A DNA stretch of 14,799 nt from Xanthobacteraceae bacterium. GTDB lineage: Bacteria > Pseudomonadota > Alphaproteobacteria > Rhizobiales > Xanthobacteraceae. The position numbers were made by a program, and so were the translations under genes. The DNA lies in assembly GCA_030039105.1 (NCBI GenBank), contig JASHQO010000021.1:1-14799 (forward strand), read 5' to 3'. The notes under the pieces were generated by a model, which did no database searches, was not told the DNA's origin, and was given only the letters and a program-made list of their open reading frames with translations. Every line of letters begins with the position of its first letter. The first letter of the stretch is position 1. This document shows positions 1 to 8,096 of this stretch, piece by piece.

Positions 1-167
1 AGATCGGCGCCGGGGCCTATATCGGCTCGGGCTCGGTGATCACCAACGACGTGCCGGCACAAGCGCTGGCGCTGGGCCGCGGCCGCCAAGTGGTCAAGGA
101 AGGCTGGGCAGCGCGGCTGCGCGCGCTCAAATCCTTGGTCAAAAACAAGGCTCAATCGGAAGATTAA
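1..167 (+). CDS. glmU: GlmU, C-terminal end (partial)
   Basis: This is the last 54 codons of a gene that begins before the window; the reading frame starts at base 3 and ends at TAA 165-167. The product fits the end of the bifunctional UDP-GlcNAc pyrophosphorylase / glucosamine-1-phosphate acetyltransferase, which makes UDP-GlcNAc for peptidoglycan and LPS. What is visible is the last hexapeptide-repeat turns of the left-handed beta-helix (IGAGAYIGSGSVITNDVP) followed by ALALGRGRQVVKEGW, typical of the GlmU tail, and a basic end. The catalytic regions lie outside the window, so the call rests on this tail and on glmS following directly, a common alphaproteobacterial arrangement. Confidence 0.85.
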   Translation, partial: IGAGAYIGSGSVITNDVPAQALALGRGRQVVKEGWAARLRALKSLVKNKAQSED

Positions 168-242
168 ATCGTTAAGCGTTCGCGCAAGAAATTGTCACGA
201 AGCGACACGTTATTTGACTTTCGCCGGTAAGATGGCGGGCTT

Positions 243-340
243 AATCAGACATCAGGGAATCGGGCATCAGGTATCATTAGTCAGTAGAAAATCTGGGTTT
301 TTGGCCCCAGATCCCTGATCCTCGATAAGCTGATTCCTGA
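243..340 (+). promoter_or_regulatory. Nested inverted repeats in the glmU-glmS intergenic leader
   Basis: The 190-base gap between glmU and glmS holds three nested complementary pairs: AATCAG 243-248 with CTGATT 330-335, ATCAGGG 251-257 with CCCTGAT 313-319, and ATCTGGG 291-297 with CCCAGAT 306-312 (8-base loop). The middle and inner 3' arms abut. A second copy of ATCAGG at 266-271 could compete for CCTGAT at 314-319 or pair with CCTGA 336-340, so alternative folds exist. The structure ends just before the likely glmS ribosome binding site AAGGGG (341-346). It could be a read-through attenuator, a translation-control leader or a repeat element. There is no U-run typical of an intrinsic terminator. 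The pairings are seen directly; the role is inferred. Confidence 0.4.
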
Positions 341-357
341 AAGGGGCCTCCAGACGG

Positions 358-2184
<1,827 letters not shown>

Positions 2185-2228
2185 ATGCCGCGCCGGCGCG
2201 CCGGATGCCGGGGAAGCGATCGGAGCTC

Positions 2229-2984
2229 ATGACCAACGACAACCCGCAAAGCGGCGCAGCGCCCGGCCCGGTCAAATCGGCGCCGGGTTTCATCAGCCGC
2301 GTCCGCAATTATTTCCTCACCGGCCTGATCGTCGCCGGGCCGGTGGCGGTGACCTTGTGGCTGATCTGGTGGTTCGTCACCTGGGTCGACAATCTGGTGC
2401 GGCCGCTCATTCCGCAGGATTACCGCCCCGAAACCCATTTGCCGATCGCCGTTCCGGGCTTTGGCCTGGTCATCGCCTTCATCGCGCTGACCTTGCTCGG
2501 CTTCCTCACCGCCAACCTGGTCGGCCGCAAGCTGGTCGATCTCGGCGAGGGGCTGCTCAGCCAGATGCCGATCGTGCGGCCGATCTATCGCACCGCCAAG
2601 CAGATCTTCCAGACCCTGTTCTCGAGCTCCGGCTCGAGCTTCCGCCGCGTCGGTCTCGTCGAATTTCCGTCGCCCGGCATGTGGTCGGTGGTGTTCTTGA
2701 CCCAATCGCCGAGCCCGGACATTTCCGCGCGGCTGCCTGCCACCGAGCACGTCTCCGCCTTCATGCCCTGCTCGCCGAACCCGACCACCGGCTTCTTCTT
2801 CTACGTGCCGCGGCGCGACGTGGTCGATCTCGACATCACCGTCGAGGACGCGATGCAGCTTCTGATGTCGGCCGGCATCATTCAGCCGGGCGGTGAAGAT
2901 CAGCAGCAGAAGCTCGCAGCCATGGCGCAGACCGCACGCGCCGCGCAGGCGGCGCGCACGCCGGAGACCACCGCGGCGGACTGA
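2229..2984 (+). CDS. DUF502 family inner-membrane protein
   Basis: A 251-residue protein of the DUF502 family, function unknown. Two hydrophobic helices are visible at about 29-53 and 75-98, joined by a short loop. They are followed by the family motif MPIVRPIYRTAKQ (113-125), a soluble region with VEFPSPGMWSVVFLT and TGFFFYVPRRDV, and an Ala/Gln-rich tail. The ATG at 2229 is preferred because the protein then starts just before its conserved part, with GGGGAAG at 2210-2216 as a distant ribosome binding site; an in-frame ATG at 2205 is possible. It starts 44 bases after glmS, so co-transcription is likely. A DUF502 gene after glmS recurs in Rhizobiales as I recall; its meaning is unknown. Confidence 0.9.
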   Translation: MTNDNPQSGAAPGPVKSAPGFISRVRNYFLTGLIVAGPVAVTLWLIWWFVTWVDNLVRPLIPQDYRPETHLPIAVPGFGLVIAFIALTLLGFLTANLVGRKLVDLGEGLLSQMPIVRPIYRTAKQIFQTLFSSSGSSFRRVGLVEFPSPGMWSVVFLTQSPSPDISARLPATEHVSAFMPCSPNPTTGFFFYVPRRDVVDLDITVEDAMQLLMSAGIIQPGGEDQQQKLAAMAQTARAAQAARTPETTAAD

Positions 2985-3024
2985 AGCAGCGCCGGCGTCG
3001 TCGCAACCACACGTCTGAATCCGA

Positions 3025-3060
3025 TTGACTCGCATACTTCGGTTGTAGACACTGCAACCG
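3025..3060 (+). promoter_or_regulatory. Weak promoter candidate with a small hairpin
   Basis: TTGACT (3025-3030) resembles a -35 box; the best -10 candidate, TAGACA (3046-3051), sits after a short 15-base spacer and is a poor match. The -10 candidate lies in the loop of a perfect inverted repeat, CGGTTG (3040-3045) with CAACCG (3055-3060). This could drive the Cys-rich gene that starts 109 bases downstream. The match is weak and the assignment is speculative. Confidence 0.2.
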
Positions 3061-3168
3061 GGGCGGCTGGACCCAATTCATCCGCAGTCGCTGCAAGGGA
3101 AGGGACGTCGTGCCTTCCGCAAGCCGGAGGCGACGCGTTCCTGCGCGGCAATCATAAGGGAGCACGTC

Positions 3169-3417
3169 ATGACCAGGGCTGGGACTTCGCTGTTGTTTGT
3201 CGCCGCGATCGCATTGGGCGCGCTGGTCGGCGGCGCCGCGCCGACGCAGGCGGCAGGCGACCGCTGCATCAGGGCCTCGCAATGCAAAGGGCCATTGCCC
3301 ATGATTTGCATGTATTGCCAGAGTCTCGGGCACGCCGTCTGTGCGCACCATGTCTGCGTGCACCACACCTGCCAGGTGCAGATCTGCCCCGAGTTCAAGC
3401 CCTATACGCCGTGGTAG
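3169..3417 (+). CDS. Small secreted Cys/His-rich protein, unknown function
   Basis: Encodes 82 residues. Residues 1-28 form a signal peptide: a short basic start, a hydrophobic core around LLFVAAIALGALVGG, and an Ala-containing site at PTQA|AGD. The mature part, about 54 residues, has eight cysteines (33, 39, 47, 50, 58, 63, 68, 73) and five histidines (55, 60, 61, 65, 66). The even number of Cys suggests either a disulfide-knotted periplasmic protein or a metal-binding one; CMYC (47-50) would suit metal. The start is well supported by AAGGGAG at 3156-3162, six bases before the ATG. It stands alone between DUF502 and the convergent UGSC operon, so context gives no function. I do not recognise a named family. 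Confidence 0.75.
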   Translation: MTRAGTSLLFVAAIALGALVGGAAPTQAAGDRCIRASQCKGPLPMICMYCQSLGHAVCAHHVCVHHTCQVQICPEFKPYTPW

Positions 3418-3442
3418 CCGGGAATTAGACACCGTCGTCATT

Positions 3443-3456
3443 GCGCCGAACGGCGC
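3443..3456. terminator. Short GC hairpin between convergent genes
   Basis: GCGCC-GAAC-GGCGC lies in the 43-base gap between the stop codons of the Cys-rich gene (plus) and the UGSC partner gene (minus). It is a five-pair stem with a tetraloop and has no T-run on either side, so if it acts as a terminator it is not a classical intrinsic one. The position is right but the evidence is thin. Confidence 0.22.
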
Positions 3457-3460
3457 CTCG

Positions 3461-4516
3461 TTAGCGCCAGGCGTCGACGGAAACGGTCTTGCGGTACTTG
3501 GCGCCCATGATGCGCCAATAGGCATTGGCTTCGCCGCCGACTACGACCACGTTGATCTCGCTTTCCGGAAAGATGCGGATCGGCTGCTCGGGCTTGGCTT
3601 TGAGCCAGGTCGCCATCGGCTCCTGGCCGAACGTCGCCCATGGATAAACGTAGTTCTGCACGAGCTGCAAATCCCAGTAGCGCCCGGCCGGCATTGCCGC
3701 GGTCTCGTGGATGAAGCGGATCAGCTTCGCCTTGGTGTCGAAGCCGCCGCGTTCGGCGAATTGTTGCGCCGTGATCGGATCGAGGATGAGGCACGGCGCC
3801 GACTGGCCATCGATGCCGGCCAGCATGTCGCGTACGTGCTCGCGCCAGTATGTTTCGCGCAAGCCGAGGCAGAACGTGGTCGAGCGGCAGCCGAAGAAGA
3901 TGCTCACCGTGGAGTCGCTGGGCTTGAACCCCTTCTGCACGTGCAGCGGCTCGTAGATGCTTTTTTCCTCGTTCTCGGCGAAGGTCAAATTGTTGTAGCC
4001 GTAGCCGTTGCCTTGCGAGCCCATATAGGTTTCGCCGGGCACCGAGCCGCCCTGCAGGTTCTGCGAGAGGAGACCGTAGGCGCGGCCGATGGTGGCGTTG
4101 GCGTGATTGTACGGTCCCATGGCGCCGACGCCGCAATTCATGCCGATCTCGTTGCGGATCGGCCCGTTGACCACGACCATCACCGCCGACGAGCTGGAGC
4201 TGGAGGAGCGCGCCGAAAGCTCGGACGCCGCCAGCGCCAGGATCACCGGGAAGTATTCCGGTCTGGCGCCGGCCATCACCGCGTTCACCGCGACCTGCGC
4301 GACGGTGAATTGCCACGCGGCGCGAAATTCGACCGGCTGCAGATGGCCGACGACCTGGTCCGGCGGGTGGCTCGTGCCCTTGAGCATGGCGTCGACGCGC
4401 TGGCGCGTCGGCAGCACGATCGGCAGCTTGTCCGTCCAGTTGTTATCGAGGAACAGCTTTTGCAGATTGTCCTCGGTCTCCGGACCGATCAGCCCGGAGA
4501 GCGGGGCGTCAAGCAT
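3461..4516 (-). CDS. UGSC partner protein (stand-alone form of the fused gene's C-terminal domain)
   Basis: A 351-residue protein that aligns along its whole length with the C-terminal two thirds of the selenoprotein at 5390-7015. Shared blocks include TEDNLQKLFLDNNWTDKLPI, EGTSxPPDxVVG, KVAVNAVMAGARPEY, VNGPIRNEIGMNCGxGAMGP, GGSVPGETYMG, FAENEE, LHVQKGFxPxDST and the ending TVSVDAWR. Cys128 in IGMNCG is conserved in both copies and is a candidate functional residue. There is no signal peptide, so it is probably cytoplasmic. A run of seven serines (104-110) is absent from the other copy and looks like a local repeat expansion. The gene starts inside the end of the upstream UGSC gene: they share eight bases, ATGCTTGA, holding one start and the other stop. 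This implies coupled translation and a two-subunit enzyme. I do not know a biochemical function for this domain. Confidence 0.8.
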   Translation of the reverse strand: MLDAPLSGLIGPETEDNLQKLFLDNNWTDKLPIVLPTRQRVDAMLKGTSHPPDQVVGHLQPVEFRAAWQFTVAQVAVNAVMAGARPEYFPVILALAASELSARSSSSSSSAVMVVVNGPIRNEIGMNCGVGAMGPYNHANATIGRAYGLLSQNLQGGSVPGETYMGSQGNGYGYNNLTFAENEEKSIYEPLHVQKGFKPSDSTVSIFFGCRSTTFCLGLRETYWREHVRDMLAGIDGQSAPCLILDPITAQQFAERGGFDTKAKLIRFIHETAAMPAGRYWDLQLVQNYVYPWATFGQEPMATWLKAKPEQPIRIFPESEINVVVVGGEANAYWRIMGAKYRKTVSVDAWR

Positions 4517-5138
4517 GCGCGCCGTCCAGCGCCGTGGTCAGGGCTTGCACCACTTCCTGCATCACCGGGCGGCCGGTGATCGGATCGTCGCCGGCGACAT
4601 AGGCGGCAAGCTGCGCCGCCGTCTTGCCCATCACCGGCTGCGGCACGAAGGCGCGCGGCGCCTCCGGCAGGCCCGCCACCCTGGCGACGGAGGCCACCAC
4701 CTTGTCGAACTTGTCGGTGTGCAGCGCCACCGTCGGCACGCCGTATTTGGTCTCGAGCGTGATCGCGTGGGTGGTCACGGCGGGCGCGCAATTGCTACAG
4801 TGACCGACGCCGATGATGGCGGCATCGCCGTTGGTCTTGATCTCGTTCCAGGTTTTCGGATCGTCCTTCTGGTAGGTCGCCGACAGCGACACGATCCGGG
4901 TTGTCACGCTCGGCATGTGGGCGGCGAACCAGGCCTCAACCTGCTTGAGCAGCTCGATCGAATCGTCGAACCGGCAATCGATCAGGTAGATCGTCTTGCC
5001 GTCGAGGCTTTCGGGCCGCGGCGCCGCGGTCTTTTTGGTCACTTTCGGCGGCGTGCCGAGCGGGCTCAGCACCGTGTAAGTCCTGGCGTCGGATGTTTCG
5101 ATCGGCTGAGCCGCGCCCGGCGTGACGATGCGGTTCAT
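4509..5138 (-). CDS. UGSC-family protein, cysteine form (CSNC motif)
   Basis: A 209-residue protein. The core is RPESLDGKTIYLIDCRFDDS (41-60), then AAIIGVGHCSNCAPAVTTHA (106-125) and KYGVPTVALHTDKF followed by AFVPQPVMG. This is the pattern of the UGSC (seleno)protein family as I know it, named for a Sec-Gly-Ser-Cys motif; here the motif is Cys114-Ser-Asn-Cys117, with Cys114 encoded by TGT. It is a redox-type CxxC placed after a beta strand, and no substrate is established. Cys55 (LIDC) is also shared with the neighbouring selenoprotein. The start is supported by AGGAG at 5149-5145, six bases upstream. It is divergent from its selenocysteine paralogue and translationally coupled to the partner gene downstream. 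Confidence 0.85.
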   Translation of the reverse strand: MNRIVTPGAAQPIETSDARTYTVLSPLGTPPKVTKKTAAPRPESLDGKTIYLIDCRFDDSIELLKQVEAWFAAHMPSVTTRIVSLSATYQKDDPKTWNEIKTNGDAAIIGVGHCSNCAPAVTTHAITLETKYGVPTVALHTDKFDKVVASVARVAGLPEAPRAFVPQPVMGKTAAQLAAYVAGDDPITGRPVMQEVVQALTTALDGAHA

Positions 5139-5188
5139 CGGATGCTCCTGTCGTTGGCCCTTCGGCTTTGCCGCGAAGATTCAATGCG

Positions 5189-5217
5189 AGTATAAAGCGA
5201 CGGTACCAGACGGCCAA
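5189..5217 (-). promoter_or_regulatory. Sigma70-like promoter for the minus-strand UGSC pair
   Basis: On the minus strand, TTGGCC (5217-5212) and TATACT (5194-5189) are separated by 17 bases. The -10 box matches five of six consensus bases and the -35 four of six. Transcription would begin near 5182, leaving a leader of about 44 bases before the ATG at 5138. The divergent intergenic region is 251 bases (5139-5389); I saw no equally good promoter facing the plus-strand selenoprotein gene. Confidence 0.45.
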
Positions 5218-5350
5218 GCTGGCAAGCGATGCGCGCAGCGCCGGCGGCTTTGGCGCGGCAGCATTGCGGATGGATGCGCGGGCCGCGGAGCGGCGATGTC
5301 TCGGCGCGCTTGTGTGGCGCAGGCGCCCTGATTAGCTTCGGTTTCACCGA

Positions 5351-5370
5351 GCGGCCGGAAGAACGGCCGC
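5351..5370. repeat. Perfect 7-bp inverted repeat upstream of the selenoprotein gene
   Basis: GCGGCCG (5351-5357), a six-base spacer GAAGAA, then CGGCCGC (5364-5370), ending 19 bases before the ATG at 5390. It could be an operator for a dimeric regulator of the divergent promoters, or a leader hairpin that limits ribosome access. No strong Shine-Dalgarno sequence lies between it and the start codon. Confidence 0.4.
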
Positions 5371-5389
5371 GGGCAGCACGAGACGGCCC

Positions 5390-7015
5390 ATGGCGGACCA
5401 TTTGAGCGTTCATGACCCGCGCGGCTATCCGCCGAAGGTCACCGGCAAGCGCCTAGCGCCGCGGCCGTCCGCGCTCGACGGCAAGCTCGTCTATCTGGTC
5501 GATTGCCTGTTCGACAATTCGGCTGCCTTCATGGAACAGTTGCGGCAGTGGTTCGCTGCCCACCTGCCGGCGGTGCAGATCCAAGTCATCACGCCGCGCG
5601 AAAGCTGGATCGACGATGCCGACATGCGCAAGAAGATTGCCGCCGACGGCAACGCCGCGATCCTCGGTGTCGGACTTTGAAGTTCCTGTAGCCCGACGGT
5701 CGTCGGGTTGACATCGCTGCTCGAAGGCGACGGCGTGCCGAGCGTTGCGGTGCACACCAACGTGTTCGCCCGTGTCGCCCGATCGACGGCGCGGCTGCGC
5801 GGCATTCCGACCTTGCGGCAAGCGTTCGTGCCGCAGCCGGTGGTCGGCCGCACGGCGGCGGAATTGCGCGGCTATATCGAGGGCAGCGATCAGGTTTCGG
5901 GGCGGCCGTTCATGCAGGAGGTGATCGACGGCCTGACGCGGCCGCTCGATGACGCGGATCTGACCGGAGCCACCTTCGAGCGCACGACGCCGCGGCTTTT
6001 GCCGCGCGACACCGAGGACAATCTGCGCCAGCTCTTCCTGGACAATCGCTGGACCGACTTTCTGCCGATCGTGCTGCCGACCGAGGAGCGCGTGGCGGCG
6101 ATGCTCGAGGGCACCAGCCAGCCGCCCGACAAGGTGGTCGGCCGCATGCGCGCCGGCAATTTCCGCGAGACCTGGGAGTACACGGTCGAAAAGGTCGCGG
6201 TCAACGCGGTGATGGCCGGCGCCAGGCCCGAATACTTATCCGTCATCCTCGCGCTCGCCGCCTCGAACACCACGTCGCGGCAGGGCTCGACCACGTCGAT
6301 GACCTGTCTCGGCGTGGTCAACGGGCCTATTCGCAACGAGATCGGCATGAATTGCGGCATCGGCGCCATGGGGCCGTACAGCCATGCCAACACCACCATC
6401 GGCCGCGCCTTCAGCCTCTTATCGCAGAACGGCCAGGGCGGCTCGGTGCCGGGCGAGACCTATATGGGCGCGCTCGGCAATCCGCTCGCCTACAGCCTGT
6501 GCTTTGCCGAGAACGAGGAACGAAGCCCGTGGCAACCGCTGCACGTGCAGAAGGGATTTGAGCCGACCGACAGCACCGCGACCGTTTTCAACGGCTTGCG
6601 CTACGTCCAGGAAGGGTTCGGACCGCGCGACACCTGGGAAGCAAAATTCCGCCGCTGCCTGGCCGCGACCGCCTATCTGCCGCCGTTGATCGTGCTCGAT
6701 CCGATCGTGGCGCGGCTGTTTCAGTCGCGCGGCATCACGTCGAAGCAGGATTTGATCGACTGGTGCGCGCAAAACGCCCGGTTGCCGGCGCGCGACTATT
6801 GGGACGATCAATGGATGCAGACGCTGGTTCGGCCGCGCGCTGCCGCCGGAGTCGAGCCCTATGCATCGAAGCTCAAGGCCGCGCCCGACGCGATCGTGCA
6901 GATGTACGAGGCAAACGACATCAACGTCGTCGTGGTTGGCGGCGAGACCCAAGGGGCGTTCAAGATTTTCGGCGCCAACTATGTCACGACCGTCTCGGTC
7001 GATGCCTGGCGTTGA
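5390..7015 (+). CDS. Fused UGSC-family selenoprotein, TGA 5678-5680 read as selenocysteine
   Basis: Read through one in-frame TGA this is 541 residues. Residues about 1-190 are a UGSC domain: APRPSALDGKLVYLVDC, then GVGL-Sec97-Ser-Ser-Cys100, then GVPSVAVHTNVF and AFVPQPVVG. Residues about 195-541 are the partner domain, with NGPIRNEIGMNCG (Cys322), GGSVPGETYMG, LHVQKGF and the end VSVDAWR. Both halves align with the two minus-strand proteins, and the TGA sits exactly at Cys114 of the cysteine paralogue. Frame and similarity are continuous on both sides and a SECIS-like hairpin follows, so a nonsense mutation is unlikely. The final TGA (7013-7015) is a true stop because the paralogue ends at the same residue. 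The ribosome binding site is poor, so the ATG at 5390 is chosen by alignment. A standard gene caller would split it or call it a pseudogene. The role is probably cytoplasmic redox or nucleophilic chemistry; the substrate is unknown. Confidence 0.88.
5687..5713 (+). promoter_or_regulatory. Bacterial SECIS-like hairpin
   Basis: CCCGAC (5692-5697), loop GGTC (5698-5701) and GTCGGG (5702-5707) form a perfect six-pair stem. G5691-U5708, A5690-U5709 and TGT (5687-5689) with ACA (5711-5713) extend it to 11 pairs with one bulged G at 5710. The loop begins 17 bases after the TGA and starts with GG. From memory, the E. coli fdhF element also places a GGUC-containing loop about 17 bases after its UGA. 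The bacterial SECIS binds SelB with Sec-tRNA. The hairpin lies wholly in coding sequence, as expected for bacteria. Confidence 0.8.
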
Positions 7016-7039
7016 GCCTGAGTGCCGGAGCAACGAAGA

Positions 7040-7978
7040 GTGTCAACCGAATTCGACGTGGCGATCGCGGGCGGCGGCATCGCCGGCATGAGCGCCGCTG
7101 CGGCCGCGGCGCGGCTTGGCCGGCATACGCTGGTCCTGACCGGCGACGTTCTTGGCGGGCAGCTAATCAGCATCGAGAGGATCGAGGGTTTTCCGGGCTT
7201 TCCCGAAGGCGTGCCCGGTTACGATCTATGCCCGATGCTGCAGGAAGAGGCCGAGAGCGCCGGCGCCGGGTTCATGATGAGCAGCCTGCAGCGCCTCGAT
7301 CCGCAGGACGGCAAGTGGCGCTTAACGACCGGAGAGGGCGAGATTGTTGCCGGCGCCGTCGTGCTCGCCATGGGATCGTCGCTGCGCAAGCTTGGCGTTC
7401 CCGGCGAAGCGCGCTTGACCGGCGCCGGCGTCAGCCACTGCGCCAGTTGCGACGCGCCGCTGTTGCGCAACCAGGTTGTCGCGGTCGTCGGCGGCGGCGA
7501 CTCGGCGATGCAGGAGGCGCTGACGCTTGCAGAGCAGGTCGATAAGGTCATCATGCTGCTTCGTAGTGACGCGCTGCGCGGGCAGGCGAGCTATCGCGAC
7601 CGCGTGGCCACGCATCCGAAGATCGAGATTCGCCTGCACACGGTCGTCACGGAAATTTTCGGCGATGCCAAGGTAGGCGGCGTGCGGCTGCGCGGCGCGC
7701 ACGATGATGGCACAACCGATGTCGCGGTTGCGGGCGTGTTTGCCTATGTGGGGCTGCAGCCGAACACCGGCTGCGTCGCGGATCGCCTGAAGGTCGATGG
7801 CTCCGGGCTCATCCCAACCGACGGTTCGATGCGAGCCGCGTTGGCCGGTATTTGCGCAGCAGGCAATGTCCGCTGTCGGTCGCCTTATCGTGCGGCAAGC
7901 GCCGCCAGTGACGGCGCCGCCGCGGCGGCCACCATCGATCGTTACCTGACCGATGGAACGTGGCCCGGGCCCGAATGA
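7040..7978 (+). CDS. Thioredoxin-reductase-like FAD/NAD(P)H disulfide oxidoreductase
   Basis: A 312-residue flavoprotein of the thioredoxin reductase family. It shows the FAD-binding GGGIAG (11-16), GGQLISIERIEGFPGFPEG (39-57), the redox-active Cys134-Ala-Ser-Cys137-Asp, the NAD(P)H-binding GGGDSA (151-156), and a C-terminal FAD segment GICAAGNV in which the usual GD is GN. Family members pass electrons from NAD(P)H through FAD to the CxxC pair and then to a thiol partner. The GTG at 7040 is chosen because GGAG (7027-7030) sits nine bases upstream; the in-frame GTG at 7022 lacks one. It starts 24 bases after the selenoprotein stop, so the two are likely co-transcribed. I infer, without direct evidence, that it re-reduces the UGSC selenenylsulfide. 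A housekeeping trxB role is less likely given this setting. Confidence 0.88.
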   Translation: MSTEFDVAIAGGGIAGMSAAAAAARLGRHTLVLTGDVLGGQLISIERIEGFPGFPEGVPGYDLCPMLQEEAESAGAGFMMSSLQRLDPQDGKWRLTTGEGEIVAGAVVLAMGSSLRKLGVPGEARLTGAGVSHCASCDAPLLRNQVVAVVGGGDSAMQEALTLAEQVDKVIMLLRSDALRGQASYRDRVATHPKIEIRLHTVVTEIFGDAKVGGVRLRGAHDDGTTDVAVAGVFAYVGLQPNTGCVADRLKVDGSGLIPTDGSMRAALAGICAAGNVRCRSPYRAASAASDGAAAAATIDRYLTDGTWPGPE

Positions 7979-8029
7979 CGGCGACTTAGCGTTGATAGTT
8001 TCGCGCAGCCGCGAGGAGACGCCATTCGT

Positions 8030-8064
8030 GCCGCGCATGGGCCGACATTGACAGCATGCGCGGC
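8030..8064. repeat. Perfect 10-bp inverted repeat flanking a TTGACA
   Basis: GCCGCGCATG (8030-8039) and CATGCGCGGC (8055-8064) are exact reverse complements with a 15-base spacer that contains TTGACA (8048-8053). It lies in the 118-base gap between the thioredoxin-reductase-like gene and the hydrolase gene. It could be an operator over an internal promoter or a transcript hairpin that partly separates the two halves of the operon. No T-run follows, and no clear -10 box is seen 16-18 bases after TTGACA. Confidence 0.45.
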
Positions 8065-8096
8065 GCCGGGGGACCATCGGACAGGGAGGACGCGGT

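Noticed and set aside
168..357. glmS ribozyme or riboswitch before glmS
   Set aside because: The catalytic glmS ribozyme is a feature of Firmicutes and its core is not recognisable here; only inverted repeats are visible.
4184..4207. Serine-codon repeat in the UGSC partner gene as a frameshift or mobile-repeat scar
   Set aside because: It stays in frame and encodes a seven-serine run in a variable loop; the paralogue has a Ser/Thr-rich loop at the same place, so it is a local expansion.
3341..5195. Long plus-strand frames across the minus-strand UGSC genes
   Set aside because: Shadows of the UGSC pair, with low-complexity composition and no recognisable domains.
5390..5680. A short stand-alone 96-residue protein ending at TGA 5680, with a separate gene starting near 5708
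   Set aside because: Same frame on both sides, continuous alignment with the paralogues, no start signal near 5708 and a SECIS-like hairpin after the TGA; one selenoprotein gene explains it better.
7013..7015. Second TGA as another selenocysteine
   Set aside because: The paralogue ends at the identical VSVDAWR, and a new gene with its own ribosome binding site starts 24 bases later.
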